Of a stretch of 64,000 nt of DNA, positions 19,468-29,770 are shown one piece after another (position 1 is the stretch's first letter; every line of letters starts with the position of its first letter). Below the pieces are notes generated by a model, which had not been told where the DNA came from, ran no database searches, and saw nothing but the letters and a program-made list of their open reading frames with translations. Position numbers and translations under genes: made by a program. Location: positions 30,288 through 94,287 of the forward strand of contig JAGXHA010000085.1 of the NCBI GenBank assembly GCA_024636475.1, read 5' to 3'. Source of the DNA: Roseobacter sp. (lineage in GTDB: Bacteria > Pseudomonadota > Alphaproteobacteria > Rhodobacterales > Rhodobacteraceae).

Positions 19468-20804
19468 ATCTTATCCCTCAACTCTCGGGCCAGAACGTTT
19501 TGCCGGGCAATTTGCGCATGCAGATCAATCGTCTGAAGATGGCCGCCTTGAACGACCAGCCGACCTTCAACCAGCAAATCGCGCACAGTCGTAGGGCCCG
19601 CCAACAGCAATGCTGCCGGATCCCAACTTCCAGCGCTTTCAATGCCGCTCACATCCCAGATGGCGATGTCGGCACGCGCTCCAACCGCGATGCGCCCGCA
19701 TTCGGGGCGGCCCAGCACATCCGCGCCGCCACGGGTGGCAATCTCGAGCGCTTCGCGCGCGCTCATCGCGTCAGCCCCCCGCACCACCCTTTGCAACAGC
19801 ATCGCTTGGCGTGCCTCTGACACCAGTTTTCCTGCGTCATTACTGGCCGATCCGTCCACGCCCAGCCCCACTTTCACCCCGGCATCCCGCATCGCGCGGA
19901 CCGGCGCGATGCCGGACCCAAGCCGACAGTTAGAGCAAGGACAATGCGCGACACCTGTTCCCGTTTGGGCAAAAAGGTCAATCTCGCTTGGGTCAAGCTT
20001 TACACAATGCGCGTGCCAGACGTCAGGGCCAACCCAACCCAAATCCATCGCATACTGGCCCGGACGGCACCCGAATTTTTCCAAAGAATAAGCGATGTCT
20101 TCGCTGTTCTCGGCCAGATGTGTGTGCAGCATAACCCCTTTATCGCGGGCCAGCACAGCAGCATCCCGCATCAGATTGCGGCTGACAGAGAAGGGCGAAC
20201 AAGGCGCGATGGCCACACGGCACATCGACGATGGACGATCATCGTGAAAGGCGTCGATCACACGAATGCAGTCTTCAAGAATCGCGGCCTCGTCCTCGAC
20301 CAGGGCGTCTGGCGGCAACCCGCCATCGCTCTCACCGATGCTCATAGCGCCACGTGTCGGCTGGAACCGCAGACCAACTTCGGCAGCCGCATGGATCGTA
20401 TCCTCCAGCCGCGACCCGTTGGGGTAAAGATAAAGGTGATCCGAGCTTAATGTGCAGCCGGACAAGGCCAACTCGGCCAAGCCTATTTGTGCAGAGGTAA
20501 ACATATGCTCCGCCGTGAACCTCGCCCAGATCGGATAGAGGGTCTTGAGCCATCCAAACAGCAACGCATCCTGTCCGCCCGGCACCGCACGGGTGAGTGT
20601 CTGATAAAGGTGGTGATGCGTGTTAACGAGGCCCGGTGTCACCACACAGCCGCGTGCATCGATGACCTCGCCCATCGTCTCAAGCGCATGCCCCACAGCG
20701 ACAATCACGCCGTCACGCAACACGATATCAGCCCCCGCCAACTCGCGACGTTCGTCATCCATGGTCAGGATATGGTCCGCGTTTCGGATCACAACCTCGG
20801 TCAT
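19464..20804 (-). CDS. 8-oxoguanine deaminase-like / AtzB-TrzN type amidohydrolase
   Basis: VVTPGLVNTHHHLYQTLTRAVPGGQDALLFGWLKTLYPIWA; GLGVDGSASNDAGKLVSEARQAMLLQR. Confidence 0.85.
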   Translation of the reverse strand: MTEVVIRNADHILTMDDERRELAGADIVLRDGVIVAVGHALETMGEVIDARGCVVTPGLVNTHHHLYQTLTRAVPGGQDALLFGWLKTLYPIWARFTAEHMFTSAQIGLAELALSGCTLSSDHLYLYPNGSRLEDTIHAAAEVGLRFQPTRGAMSIGESDGGLPPDALVEDEAAILEDCIRVIDAFHDDRPSSMCRVAIAPCSPFSVSRNLMRDAAVLARDKGVMLHTHLAENSEDIAYSLEKFGCRPGQYAMDLGWVGPDVWHAHCVKLDPSEIDLFAQTGTGVAHCPCSNCRLGSGIAPVRAMRDAGVKVGLGVDGSASNDAGKLVSEARQAMLLQRVVRGADAMSAREALEIATRGGADVLGRPECGRIAVGARADIAIWDVSGIESAGSWDPAALLLAGPTTVRDLLVEGRLVVQGGHLQTIDLHAQIARQNVLARELRDKI

Positions 20805-21607
20805 GAGGTGCAACTCTTGAGGATCTCCAAAGCCTGCGCATGGATGTCGGCATTTGCTGCGGCAATGGCGCGCCCGCCGTGATGGGCAGGGCCACCCTGC
20901 CAGTCTGTCACGATTCCACCAGCCGCCTGAACAACTGCAATTGGTGCTTGAATATCATAGGTTTGCAAGCCGGCCTCAATCACCAGATCAACCTGCCCCG
21001 CCGCAACCAGCGCGTAGGCGTAGCAATCCATACCGTGGCGGGTAAGGCGTGCCTTTTGCGAGACTTTCGCAAATGCCGCGCCCTCTGCCTTGGTTCCAAC
21101 CTCTGGAAAGGTGGTAAATACTGTCGCCTCGGACAGATCACGCGGCCTGCGTGTTGCCAGTTTATGCGTCCCGGTCGGGCCCGTCATCGTGGCAATGCCG
21201 GGCCCCCCAATGAACCTTTCGCCAATATAGGGTTGGTCGATGATCCCGAAGAACGGGCCGTCGCAATCACCAATCGCAATCAGCACACCCCATGTCGGCG
21301 TTCCAGATATAAAACCACGCGTCCCGTCGATCGGATCCAAGACCCACGTCAGCCCCGAAGTGCCTTTGACTGCGCCATACTCTTCGCCCAACACGGCATC
21401 ATCAGGGCGCTCTCGTGCCAGGATTTCAAGCATCGCACGCTCTGCCGCCCGGTCAGCGACGGTGACCGGATCGTACCCTTGGGCCAACTTGTTATCAGTC
21501 GACAGATCAATAGAGCGAAAATGAGCTAACGTTTCGAGGCGCGCGGCATCGGCCAGCAAATGGCCAACGCGCAAAATATCAGGATCTAGTCTGGTATGAT
21601 TTTTCAT
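20801..21607 (-). CDS. hisN: Inositol-monophosphatase family protein, probable histidinol-phosphatase
   Basis: GEEYGAVKGTSGLTWVLDPIDGTRGFISGTPTWGVLIA; C-terminal DIQAPIAVVQAAGGIVTDWQG. Confidence 0.88.
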   Translation of the reverse strand: MKNHTRLDPDILRVGHLLADAARLETLAHFRSIDLSTDNKLAQGYDPVTVADRAAERAMLEILARERPDDAVLGEEYGAVKGTSGLTWVLDPIDGTRGFISGTPTWGVLIAIGDCDGPFFGIIDQPYIGERFIGGPGIATMTGPTGTHKLATRRPRDLSEATVFTTFPEVGTKAEGAAFAKVSQKARLTRHGMDCYAYALVAAGQVDLVIEAGLQTYDIQAPIAVVQAAGGIVTDWQGGPAHHGGRAIAAANADIHAQALEILKSCTS

Positions 21608-21664
21608 GGCTCTTGGACTGCCATCATCCTCTAGCTGTTGCAAGAACCATGATATCTGACACCG

Positions 21665-22042
21665 TCAGGCGACATCGCTCAGGACGCGGGCCAGTTCAAA
21701 CAGACGCCGACGTTGGTTTTCAGGGATAGCATAGTAAGAGCGGACCAAATCCATCGCTTCCTTGTCCCCGATCAAATCTGCGGGGATGTTTTCGGGCACA
21801 GTCTCGTTCTTTGTTTTCTCGGCTTCAAGGCCTTCAAAGAAATGCGCCACATCTACGTTTAAAGCGTCTGCAATGTCCCACAAGCGCGACGCGCTGACGC
21901 GATTTGCACCTGTCTCGTATTTTTGAATTTGCTGGAACTTAATCCCCACCAGTTCAGCAAGTTTTTGCTGTGTCATTCCGGTCAACCAACGGCGCTGGCG
22001 AATACGCTGTCCTACGTGGACATCTACTTTATGGGGCATCAA
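21665..22042 (-). CDS. XRE-family helix-turn-helix transcriptional regulator
   Basis: VGQRIRQRRWLTGMTQQKLAELVGIKFQQIQKYETGANRVSASRLWDIADALNV. Confidence 0.92.
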   Translation of the reverse strand: MMPHKVDVHVGQRIRQRRWLTGMTQQKLAELVGIKFQQIQKYETGANRVSASRLWDIADALNVDVAHFFEGLEAEKTKNETVPENIPADLIGDKEAMDLVRSYYAIPENQRRRLFELARVLSDVA

Positions 22043-23116
22043 TAATACTCTTTCCAGTGAGGAGCGCCTTTCACAGCGCTTAACTTTACATGACGCGGGG
22101 GTGGGAGCAGATGTCTCCTGTCCTACGTTTCAGCAAAATGGCAAAATTACTGAGCTTTCGCAAATAATAACTAATTTTGCGCCCGTCCAGATGGTTCGAT
22201 AGCCAAGTTGTCTGCAACCCTTTTTACTGCATGACGCATAGCCATTCGAGTTTTGCACTTTATGCGTGTATCCCAATCGTAGCACCGAAATCGAGCAGTG
22301 CAAAACATCTTCGCAAATAATCGGTTAATGCAGCTGATCAACCAAGGAATTCCACGCTGCAAAGCGTGGCAGCGTCAATAATTTGAGGGGTTTCATAGGG
22401 TTACAAGGGCCTGAAGACAACCGATCAAGCGAGGTTGGATGCGCAGAGTTTTGCCGATATGGGGCAAATCATGACAATCCAGCCAATCTTAAAGGATCAA
22501 GATGGAAGTTCTTTGGTCGCAACAAATGCCGGCACATAGGTTCCTCAAAAGAATCATGCAGCATGTGTTTCGCCATTCGTGCCTCGGAAAAATCAATTGT
22601 CCCAAAAGCTGGCTGAACAAGACAGCATCGCCTTCATCACGCCTGTTGCAAATTGCTGTCTTCGATGGCTTTGCTTTCTGCTTTTCGCATCGTGGTACAA
22701 CGGTTCACCCTATAATTCTGGCGCTTGAAACAGCGACGAAACAACGCAGGTCGATGATCCTTTGGTCTTTTAACTGCGCCCAAAACAACTGCACATTCGA
22801 TCGGTACGGGGCATGCCAGCCAGAGAACAAAGCTGATGGCGTCCTCAGACCCACCAAAATATCTAACTTTTACAACATTTTAAACGCCAAACCACCTGCG
22901 ACCGACCCATCGGCATATAAGCACCGGGTTTACCGCGTCTGGGTCGTTTTTTGACCATTTCGATCAGATTTCCTAAAAAGCGAAGGTCTTATTGAGAACA
23001 CCTGCGTTTAATCCTCCAAAAACTCTTGAAAACCCAGCCCAGCCAACCGATATTCAACGCAATACCGGGATAGGAATACTTATTTCGGAACATGTTTTAC
23101 CAATTGGAGGATTTTC

Positions 23117-23893
23117 ATGGCTGACGTGAATACAATCCGGTCCGCAACCGGATCCCGCGCCGCCGCAATCGACGAGGGGCTGCGCACTCACATGAACAAG
23201 GTGTATGCTACCATGTCGATCGGCATGCTCATCACCTTTGCTGCTGCTTGGGCCATTTCCGGCTTGGCGGTCACGACTGACCCTGCTGCTGCTGTCGGGC
23301 AGATCGGTGCTGACAAATATCTGACCGCCTTAGGGTCGGCCTTGTACATGTCACCGCTCAAATGGGTCGTCATGTTCGCGCCGCTTGCCTTTGTCTTCGG
23401 CCTTGGTGCCGCCATGAACAAAATCTCGGCCGCGACTGCACAGGTGCTGTTCTACGCATTTGCCGCCGTCATGGGTGTGTCGATCAGTTCGATCTTTCTG
23501 GTCTTCACCGGCTATTCGATCATCCAGATCTTTCTGGTGACTTCTATCGCCTTCGCCTCGTTGTCTTTGTGGGGATACACCACCAAGAAAGATATCTCCG
23601 GTTGGGGTAGCTTCTTGATCATGGGTGTCGTCGGATTGATCGTCGCGTCGATCGTGAATATCTTTCTTGCGTCCCCTGCACTGGTCTTTGCGATCTCTGC
23701 CATCGGTGTTTTGATCTTTGCCGGGCTGACAGCTTACGACACGCAGAATATCAAGAACACCTATCTTGCTCACGCGGAGCATGGCGATCAAGAATGGCTG
23801 CAGAAGTCTGGGATCATGGGCGCACTCAGCCTGTACCTGAACTTTATCAACATGTTCATGATGCTGCTGCAATTGTTCGGCAACCGCGAATAA
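23117..23893 (+). CDS. Bax inhibitor-1/YccA family membrane protein
   Basis: Seven hydrophobic segments; GLTAYDTQNIKNTYLAH...GALSLYLNFINMFMMLLQLFGNR. Confidence 0.95.
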   Translation: MADVNTIRSATGSRAAAIDEGLRTHMNKVYATMSIGMLITFAAAWAISGLAVTTDPAAAVGQIGADKYLTALGSALYMSPLKWVVMFAPLAFVFGLGAAMNKISAATAQVLFYAFAAVMGVSISSIFLVFTGYSIIQIFLVTSIAFASLSLWGYTTKKDISGWGSFLIMGVVGLIVASIVNIFLASPALVFAISAIGVLIFAGLTAYDTQNIKNTYLAHAEHGDQEWLQKSGIMGALSLYLNFINMFMMLLQLFGNRE

Positions 23894-23928
23894 CAGCTTC
23901 AAGCCATACTGGTAATATGAAACCACAC

Positions 23929-23958
23929 AACGCCCGTCAGAGAAATCTGGCGGGCGTT
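23929..23958 (+). terminator. Rho-independent terminator
   Basis: AACGCCCGTCAGA-GAAA-TCTGGCGGGCGTT followed by TCTCGTTT. Confidence 0.75.
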
Positions 23959-24046
23959 TCTCGTTTCACGCGACGCACTGTGATCTTGCACGCCCTGCCG
24001 CACTGGACAATGCTTGATACAGGTCAGGAGTTGAAAGGAGCGCGCC

Positions 24047-24355
24047 ATGCTGGAACTACGCCCAAACTGTGAGATGTGTGACAAGGATCTGCCGCCTCAT
24101 GCCTTGGACGCGAGAATTTGCAGCTATGAATGCACGTTCTGCGCCGTCTGCGTTGATGTTGTCTTGAAAAACGTCTGTCCCAATTGCGCGGGGGGATTTG
24201 TGCCGCGCCCTATCCGGCCGCAACAAGACCGGCGCACGGGCGTCAGCCTGAAGCACCAGAAGGCATCGACACAGCGACGCAGTCTGAAATACAGCCTTGA
24301 AGATATCGCACGCCAAACGGACGCGACCAAGGACATTGCCCCGCAAGATCGATAG
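24047..24355 (+). CDS. DUF1272 domain-containing zinc-ribbon-like protein
   Basis: MLELRPNCEMCDKDLPPHALDARICSYECTFCAVCVDVVLKNVCPNCAGGFVPRPIRP. Confidence 0.92.
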   Translation: MLELRPNCEMCDKDLPPHALDARICSYECTFCAVCVDVVLKNVCPNCAGGFVPRPIRPQQDRRTGVSLKHQKASTQRRSLKYSLEDIARQTDATKDIAPQDR

Positions 24356-24389
24356 GCCTTTAAGGCCAACGACCGGCATGGCCTGATTG

Positions 24390-24720
24390 CGGCCCATCGC
24401 CTAGCGCTTGTGGGCCTGCTTGCAGCAGCCTTGCCGCATTTGCAGACGGCCGCTGCCATTGTGAACATATCGTCAATGAAGGCGATTGTGCCGCCCACAG
24501 GTGCTTCTGATTTCGAAACGAGCAATGTGGCGTTCAATCTTTGGACCCGTCCCAAGAAACTCGGGCCACTTGGCATTGGGGTATATGCGGCAGCAAACAC
24601 GGCGCGTGGCGGACGGGTGCTGCCAAAGACATTGAACCCGCCGTCAGATTTCTCGCAAGCGAGGAAGCGGCGTTTATCACAGGTGACATTTTGACAGTCA
24701 CGGGCAGTTACAGCGTTTGA
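24390..24720 (+). pseudogene. Short-chain dehydrogenase/reductase remnant (frameshifted, N-terminus missing)
   Basis: Frame 2: VGLLAAALPHLQTAAAIVNISSMKAIVPPTGASDFETSNVAFNLWTRPKKLGPLGIGVYA...; frame 1: AKDIEPAVRFLASEEAAFITGDILTVTGSYSV*. Both are SDR-like segments in different frames. Confidence 0.75.
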
Positions 24721-24732
24721 GCCTCGCGGCCC

Positions 24733-25422
24733 TTAAACGGCCACGTCAAAGAATTGCCCAACCCCGGCTGTAAACACCATCGCGACAACACCCCAGACCA
24801 CTGCGCGAAGAACCGCGGGGCGCAGTGGCGCGCCCCCCAGATGTGCACCCCCTGCCCCCAGAAGAACAAGCGCGAGAACTGCAACGAGTGCGACCCCCAG
24901 AATATCCAGATGTGTCGGCAGAGCCAGCGCTGCAATCAAGGGAAATGCGCCACCAACCGCAAAAGCGAGCGCCGATGCCCCAGCCGCTTGCAAAGGGTTG
25001 GCCTGCCCCGCAAGGCCGAACATGCCCAGCTCTTCGCGTGCATGGGCACCCAAAGCATCATAGTCGGTCAGTTGCGTGGCGACCTTTAGTGCAAGCTTCG
25101 GATCGACGCCGCGCGTCTCAAGACCTTCGGCAAGTTCTTCCAGCTCGTAATCGGGGTCATCTTCCAAAGCGATCCGTTCGCGTTCAAGATCGGCCGCCTC
25201 GACGTCGGCCTGTGCGGAGACCGACACATATTCCCCCGCCGCCATCGACAAGGCACCCGCCGTGAGCCCCGCAAAGCCCGTCAATATCACATTGCCAGAC
25301 GCCATGCCCGCCGAGGTAACCCCCACAAGCAAGCTCGACATCGACACGATCCCGTCATTTGCCCCCAACACCGCTGCACGCAACCAGTTACTTCGGTTGA
25401 TATAGTGGCCTTCTTTGGGCAT
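24733..25422 (-). CDS. VIT1/CCC1-type iron/manganese transporter family protein
   Basis: MPKEGHYINRSNWLRAAVLGANDGIVSMSSLLVGVTSAGM...MAAGEYVSVSAQADVE. Confidence 0.93.
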   Translation of the reverse strand: MPKEGHYINRSNWLRAAVLGANDGIVSMSSLLVGVTSAGMASGNVILTGFAGLTAGALSMAAGEYVSVSAQADVEAADLERERIALEDDPDYELEELAEGLETRGVDPKLALKVATQLTDYDALGAHAREELGMFGLAGQANPLQAAGASALAFAVGGAFPLIAALALPTHLDILGVALVAVLALVLLGAGGAHLGGAPLRPAVLRAVVWGVVAMVFTAGVGQFFDVAV

Positions 25423-25457
25423 CGGATCACCTTTGGAAACATCAAAGTTGAAATGCA

Positions 25458-25482
25458 AAAGACCGCACACAAAGGTGCGGTC
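25458..25482 (-). terminator. Rho-independent terminator downstream of rpmG
   Basis: Minus strand GGACCGCAC-CTTTGT-GTGCGGTCTTTT. Confidence 0.7.
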
Positions 25483-25507
25483 CAGTATTCAAAGCAAAGG
25501 GCAGATC

Positions 25508-25675
25508 TTACTTGATCTTGCCTTCTTTGTATTCGACGTGCTTCCGAATAACGGGGTCGTACTTTTTGATGACCATTTTCTCGGTCATGGTACGGGCGTT
25601 TTTCTTTGTGACGTAGAAATGGCCTGTGCCCGCGGACGAGTTCAGACGGATCTTGATCGTGGTTGGCTTCGCCAT
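25508..25675 (-). CDS. rpmG: 50S ribosomal protein L33 (55 aa, absent from the supplied ORF track)
   Basis: Manual translation: [55 protein letters not shown]. Confidence 0.96.
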   Translation of the reverse strand: MAKPTTIKIRLNSSAGTGHFYVTKKNARTMTEKMVIKKYDPVIRKHVEYKEGKIK

Positions 25676-25800
25676 AGTCGTTCTCCTGCAACGACGAGCA
25701 GGCCGCTCTTCGGCCGTTACTCGTGAAATCCTGAGATTTGGGTTCTAGTCACGCCAGCCCCCGAGTCAACCGCTATTTCCCGACGTCAGCGGAAAGGAGG

Positions 25801-25842
25801 CGGAAAATTCGAATTTTCCGGTCCGGAATTTTTCAAATTCCG
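25801..25842 (+). repeat. Dispersed double-palindrome repeat family C, copy 1
   Basis: CGGAAAATTCGAATTTTCCGGTCCGGAATTTTTCAAATTCCG; inverted copy at 56950-56993. Confidence 0.85.
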
Positions 25843-25865
25843 TATCTGCCCCGGAAAAGATGCGC

Positions 25866-26284
<419 letters not shown>

Positions 26285-26326
26285 AGCGCTTCGGATCGGG
26301 CTGCGTCAATCTGTTTTGAAGCTCGG

Positions 26327-26358
26327 ATGCCTCCGGCGGGGATTTATTCCCATTTGGA
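26327..26358 (-). repeat. Dispersed repeat family B, diverged inverted copy overlapping the 3' end of the ampD-like gene
   Basis: Minus strand CTTCCAAATGGGAATAAATCCCCGCCGGAGGC; supplies the final codons and TAA of the upstream CDS. Confidence 0.6.
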
Positions 26359-27006
26359 AGAGATGCGGTGGCAGAGTTTCAGATCATCTTGGCAAAGAGG
26401 CCCCGATCGCCACGGGGCAAAGCGCAGCCGTACAGCGGCCAGCAGCGTATCTAACGCAACGTCGGCGGTAAAACCTGCCTGACGTGCCGCCTCGATGAAG
26501 CTGGCGGCTGACACCTCTTTGGGGGACGCACCATCCTTGCCGGTCGATGCCAGACCTTGCCGCGCCAGCCGCGCCCAGTCAAACCGCGGCCCGGGGTCGG
26601 CCTTGCGCCCGGGAGCCATGTCCGAATGCCCGATAATCGCCTCTGCAGCGATGCCCCACCGGGCCATGATACCCCGCAAAAGGTCTTCGAGTGCGCGCAT
26701 CTGAGGCTCGGAGAAAGGATGTGTGCCCCGGTTGTCAAGTTCGATCCCGATCGAGCGTGAATTGATGTCATTCACCCCCGCCCATTCCCCCTGACCCGCG
26801 TGCCATGCCCGCTGGTCTTCATCGACCATCTGGTACACCCTGCCCTGTCCGCAGATCAGGTAGTGGGCGGACACTTCGGTGTCAGGGTCGCACAGCCTTG
26901 TGAGCGCCGCATCGGCGCTTTGCATGGCAGTGTAGTGGAGGACAACGAGCGAAGGCCGCAGCCCGTCGCGGCGCGGCCCTTGATTTGGCGAGCGTTGGAT
27001 GATCAC
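26344..27006 (-). CDS. N-acetylmuramoyl-L-alanine amidase (AmpD-like)
   Basis: VVLHYTAMQSADAALTRLCDPDTEVSAHYLICGQGRVYQMVDEDQRAWHAG...IIGHSDMAPGRKADPGPRFDW. Confidence 0.92.
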   Translation of the reverse strand: MIIQRSPNQGPRRDGLRPSLVVLHYTAMQSADAALTRLCDPDTEVSAHYLICGQGRVYQMVDEDQRAWHAGQGEWAGVNDINSRSIGIELDNRGTHPFSEPQMRALEDLLRGIMARWGIAAEAIIGHSDMAPGRKADPGPRFDWARLARQGLASTGKDGASPKEVSAASFIEAARQAGFTADVALDTLLAAVRLRFAPWRSGPLCQDDLKLCHRISSKWE

Positions 27007-27024
27007 ATCTGCGACCCTCTAGAT

Positions 27025-27768
27025 CTAGCCTTGGATGGCACGTCGGTAGGGCGCAGGATCCCAAGTGCACGCGTAGCCATCCCCGTCAGGGTCCATTCCG
27101 GCGCGATCACGCTCTGGCCCACCGTCTGCGAGAAAGGCCAGTTGCGCCTGATCGGGATGGCTGTATTCCGCGCAAGCGCGTTCATTTTTGCGGGCCTTAT
27201 TGAACCCGCGGCGGCTATATACAGCGGTTCCCACCGGATGCTTGTTTTGCAAGGCGTAGGACACGATATTTGGCCCAGCCTCAGCACGATCTGGCAATGC
27301 CTCGGGCTGAACAACGCGGTATTGCGCGCGGTTGGCGGCAATGCGCGCAGCATCCCCTTCGATGCTGCGTTCGCCCGACACGGCATCAAAGTTATTTTCG
27401 CGCGAAATCCCTTCGGTGTTCAACACCGGCGGTGCCGCATTTGTCGGGCTTGCATTGATCGGCTCGATTCCCGAATTGGTCATCATGTCATTTCCCAGAC
27501 CGCCGGGGCGGGTTGCATCCAGAACACGCGCGGTCTCTGCGGCCGTTGACGCAGCAGAGCCATCATCGACAGATGCCAGGGGCGTTGCGTTGATCGCGGA
27601 CGGTGCAGGAAACGTCGCTTGGGTGTTCATTGCCAAGGCTGCATCGCGCTGCGCTTGCTGCGTCTGGAATGAATCAAACCCGGCACCGCGCCCGCTATCC
27701 GGTATCGCGGGCTGACAGGCCGATAGGGCCATGCCTAAGGTGACAACTAGGGATATCGGTTTAATCAT
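27025..27768 (-). CDS. Lipoprotein with C-terminal excalibur-like calcium-binding domain
   Basis: Lipobox LGMALSACQ; C-terminus DRAGMDPDGDGYACTWDPAPYR. Confidence 0.75.
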   Translation of the reverse strand: MIKPISLVVTLGMALSACQPAIPDSGRGAGFDSFQTQQAQRDAALAMNTQATFPAPSAINATPLASVDDGSAASTAAETARVLDATRPGGLGNDMMTNSGIEPINASPTNAAPPVLNTEGISRENNFDAVSGERSIEGDAARIAANRAQYRVVQPEALPDRAEAGPNIVSYALQNKHPVGTAVYSRRGFNKARKNERACAEYSHPDQAQLAFLADGGPERDRAGMDPDGDGYACTWDPAPYRRAIQG

Positions 27769-27810
27769 TGGACCTGCTTTTTCTATCTGCACGCTTTTAC
27801 TGGCGTTCGT

Positions 27811-29298
27811 TTACCACCATTTGGGGGGCTTGGCTACAAACCCGGCCGCTTTCTCAAGCGCGTAGGCGGTAGATAGCAAATCCGCTTCTTCCCAAGGCCG
27901 CCCGATGAGTTGCAGCCCCAAAGGCAGGCCTTGTGCATTGGTGCCCGTCGGCAGCGCAATACCCGGCAATCCCGCCAGGTTCACTGTCACTGTAAACACA
28001 TCGTTAAGATACATCGCGACAGGGTCTGCGTCTGTCATTTCACCCAAGCCAAAGGCAGCCGAAGGCGTTGCCGGTGTCAGGATACTGTCAATGCCCGCCG
28101 CAAAGACATCTTCAAAGTCCTTCTTGATCAAAGTCCGCACCTTGCGGGCGCGGTTGTAGTAGGCATCGTAGAAACCGGCGCTTAGCACATAGGTTCCGAT
28201 CATCACGCGACGCTGCACCTCTGGGCCGAACCCTTCGGCGCGGGTCTTTTCATACATCTCGGTGATGCCGTCGCCTTGATCCAGCTTGGCGCGGTGGCCG
28301 TAGCGCACCCCGTCATAACGGGCAAGGTTCGAGGACGCCTCTGCCGGGGCAATCACGTAATACGCAGGCAAAGCATATTTTGTGTGGGGCAAGGAAATAT
28401 CGACGATCTCGGCACCGGCATCGCGCATCATGGCAATGCCATTTTGCCAAAGCGCATCAATCTCGTCGGGCATGCCCTCCATGCGGTATTCGCGCGGGAT
28501 GCCGATCTTCTTGCCGCGAATGTCCCCGGTCAATGCCGCCTCGAAATCGGGCACTGCCAACTCGGCCGAGGTGCTGTCCTTGGCGTCATACCCTGCCATC
28601 GCGCCCAGCATGATGGCCGCGTCGCGCACGGTCTTGGTCATCGGACCTGCCTGATCCAGCGAGGACGCAAACGCCACAACACCCCAACGCGAACAGCGCC
28701 CGTAGGTCGGCTTGATCCCGACCGTGCCGGTAAAGGCCGCAGGCTGGCGGATCGATCCGCCCGTATCCGTGCCTGTCGCGGCAAGGCACAAATCAGCCGC
28801 CACCGCTGCCGCTGACCCACCAGAAGACCCACCCGGTGTCAGCTGCGCCTTATCGCCCGCGCGCCGCCAGGGGTTCACGGCATTGCCATAAACGGATGTC
28901 TCGTTCGACGAGCCCATGGCGAACTCATCCATGTTCAGCTTGCCCAGCATAACGGCACCCGCATCGAACAGGTTTTGCGACACGGTGCTCTCATACTCGG
29001 GCAAGAACCCCTCGAGAATGCGCGATCCCGCCTGAGACGGTACACCCTTGGTGCAGAACAAATCCTTGATGCCGATCGGCAACCCACACATTCCCGGCGC
29101 ATCGCCCGCCTTGATCCGCGCATCTGCAGCTTTCGCCTGGTCCATGGCCAGATCGCCCGTGTGGTGCACAAACGCGTTCAGCGCACCGGCACCCTCAATG
29201 GCGCTTAAACACGCCGATGTCAGATCAACCGAGGTGACATCGCCCTTGCGCAGCGCATCGCGCGCCTCGGCCAGGCCCAGTTTGTTCAGATCAGCCAT
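27811..29298 (-). CDS. gatA: Asp-tRNA(Asn)/Glu-tRNA(Gln) amidotransferase subunit A
   Basis: Amidase signature [34 protein letters not shown]. Confidence 0.97.
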   Translation of the reverse strand: MADLNKLGLAEARDALRKGDVTSVDLTSACLSAIEGAGALNAFVHHTGDLAMDQAKAADARIKAGDAPGMCGLPIGIKDLFCTKGVPSQAGSRILEGFLPEYESTVSQNLFDAGAVMLGKLNMDEFAMGSSNETSVYGNAVNPWRRAGDKAQLTPGGSSGGSAAAVAADLCLAATGTDTGGSIRQPAAFTGTVGIKPTYGRCSRWGVVAFASSLDQAGPMTKTVRDAAIMLGAMAGYDAKDSTSAELAVPDFEAALTGDIRGKKIGIPREYRMEGMPDEIDALWQNGIAMMRDAGAEIVDISLPHTKYALPAYYVIAPAEASSNLARYDGVRYGHRAKLDQGDGITEMYEKTRAEGFGPEVQRRVMIGTYVLSAGFYDAYYNRARKVRTLIKKDFEDVFAAGIDSILTPATPSAAFGLGEMTDADPVAMYLNDVFTVTVNLAGLPGIALPTGTNAQGLPLGLQLIGRPWEEADLLSTAYALEKAAGFVAKPPKWW

Positions 29299-29585
29299 TA
29301 TTCCACCACCTTCGGAACAGCAAAGAACCCTTCGCGCGCATCCGGCGCATTGGCCAAGACCTTGGCCTGCTGGTCGCCGTCACGCACCACATCATCGCGC
29401 CGCTTCAAAACCTGAGGGGTGACGGATGTCATCGGCTCGACCCCCTCCACATCGACCTCGTTCAATTGCTCAATGAATCCAAGGATCGTGTTGAACTCTT
29501 GGGCTAGGGCGGGCAAAGCGGATGGCTCGACCTTGATACGGGCCAATTTGGCCACCCGTGCGGCTGTGGTCTCGTCGATGGACAT
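29298..29585 (-). CDS. gatC: Asp-tRNA(Asn)/Glu-tRNA(Gln) amidotransferase subunit C
   Basis: [55 protein letters not shown]. Confidence 0.96.
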   Translation of the reverse strand: MSIDETTAARVAKLARIKVEPSALPALAQEFNTILGFIEQLNEVDVEGVEPMTSVTPQVLKRRDDVVRDGDQQAKVLANAPDAREGFFAVPKVVE

Positions 29586-29679
29586 GGGTGCTCCTTATCT
29601 CTTTGATTGCCGTTTACCGCCCCCCGCAGCCCCCTGCAAGTCTGGGCTGGGCATCCGCGCCCCAAACTCGCCGCCTGTG

Positions 29680-29713
29680 CTTCATTTTGCAAAATAAACT
29701 CCTGCCGGAGGCT
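29680..29713 (+). repeat. Dispersed repeat family B, copy
   Basis: CTTCATTTTGCAAAATAAACTCCTGCCGGAGGC. Confidence 0.65.
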
Positions 29714-29770
29714 CCCCAAAGCCACAACAAGCGCTAAGCTGTTTAAAATGAAGACAACGGGAGAACGTAT

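Noticed and set aside
22502-22954. 150-aa + strand ORF in the low-coding region
   Set aside because: Composition and lack of recognisable motifs argue against a real protein; kept only as part of the region-level finding
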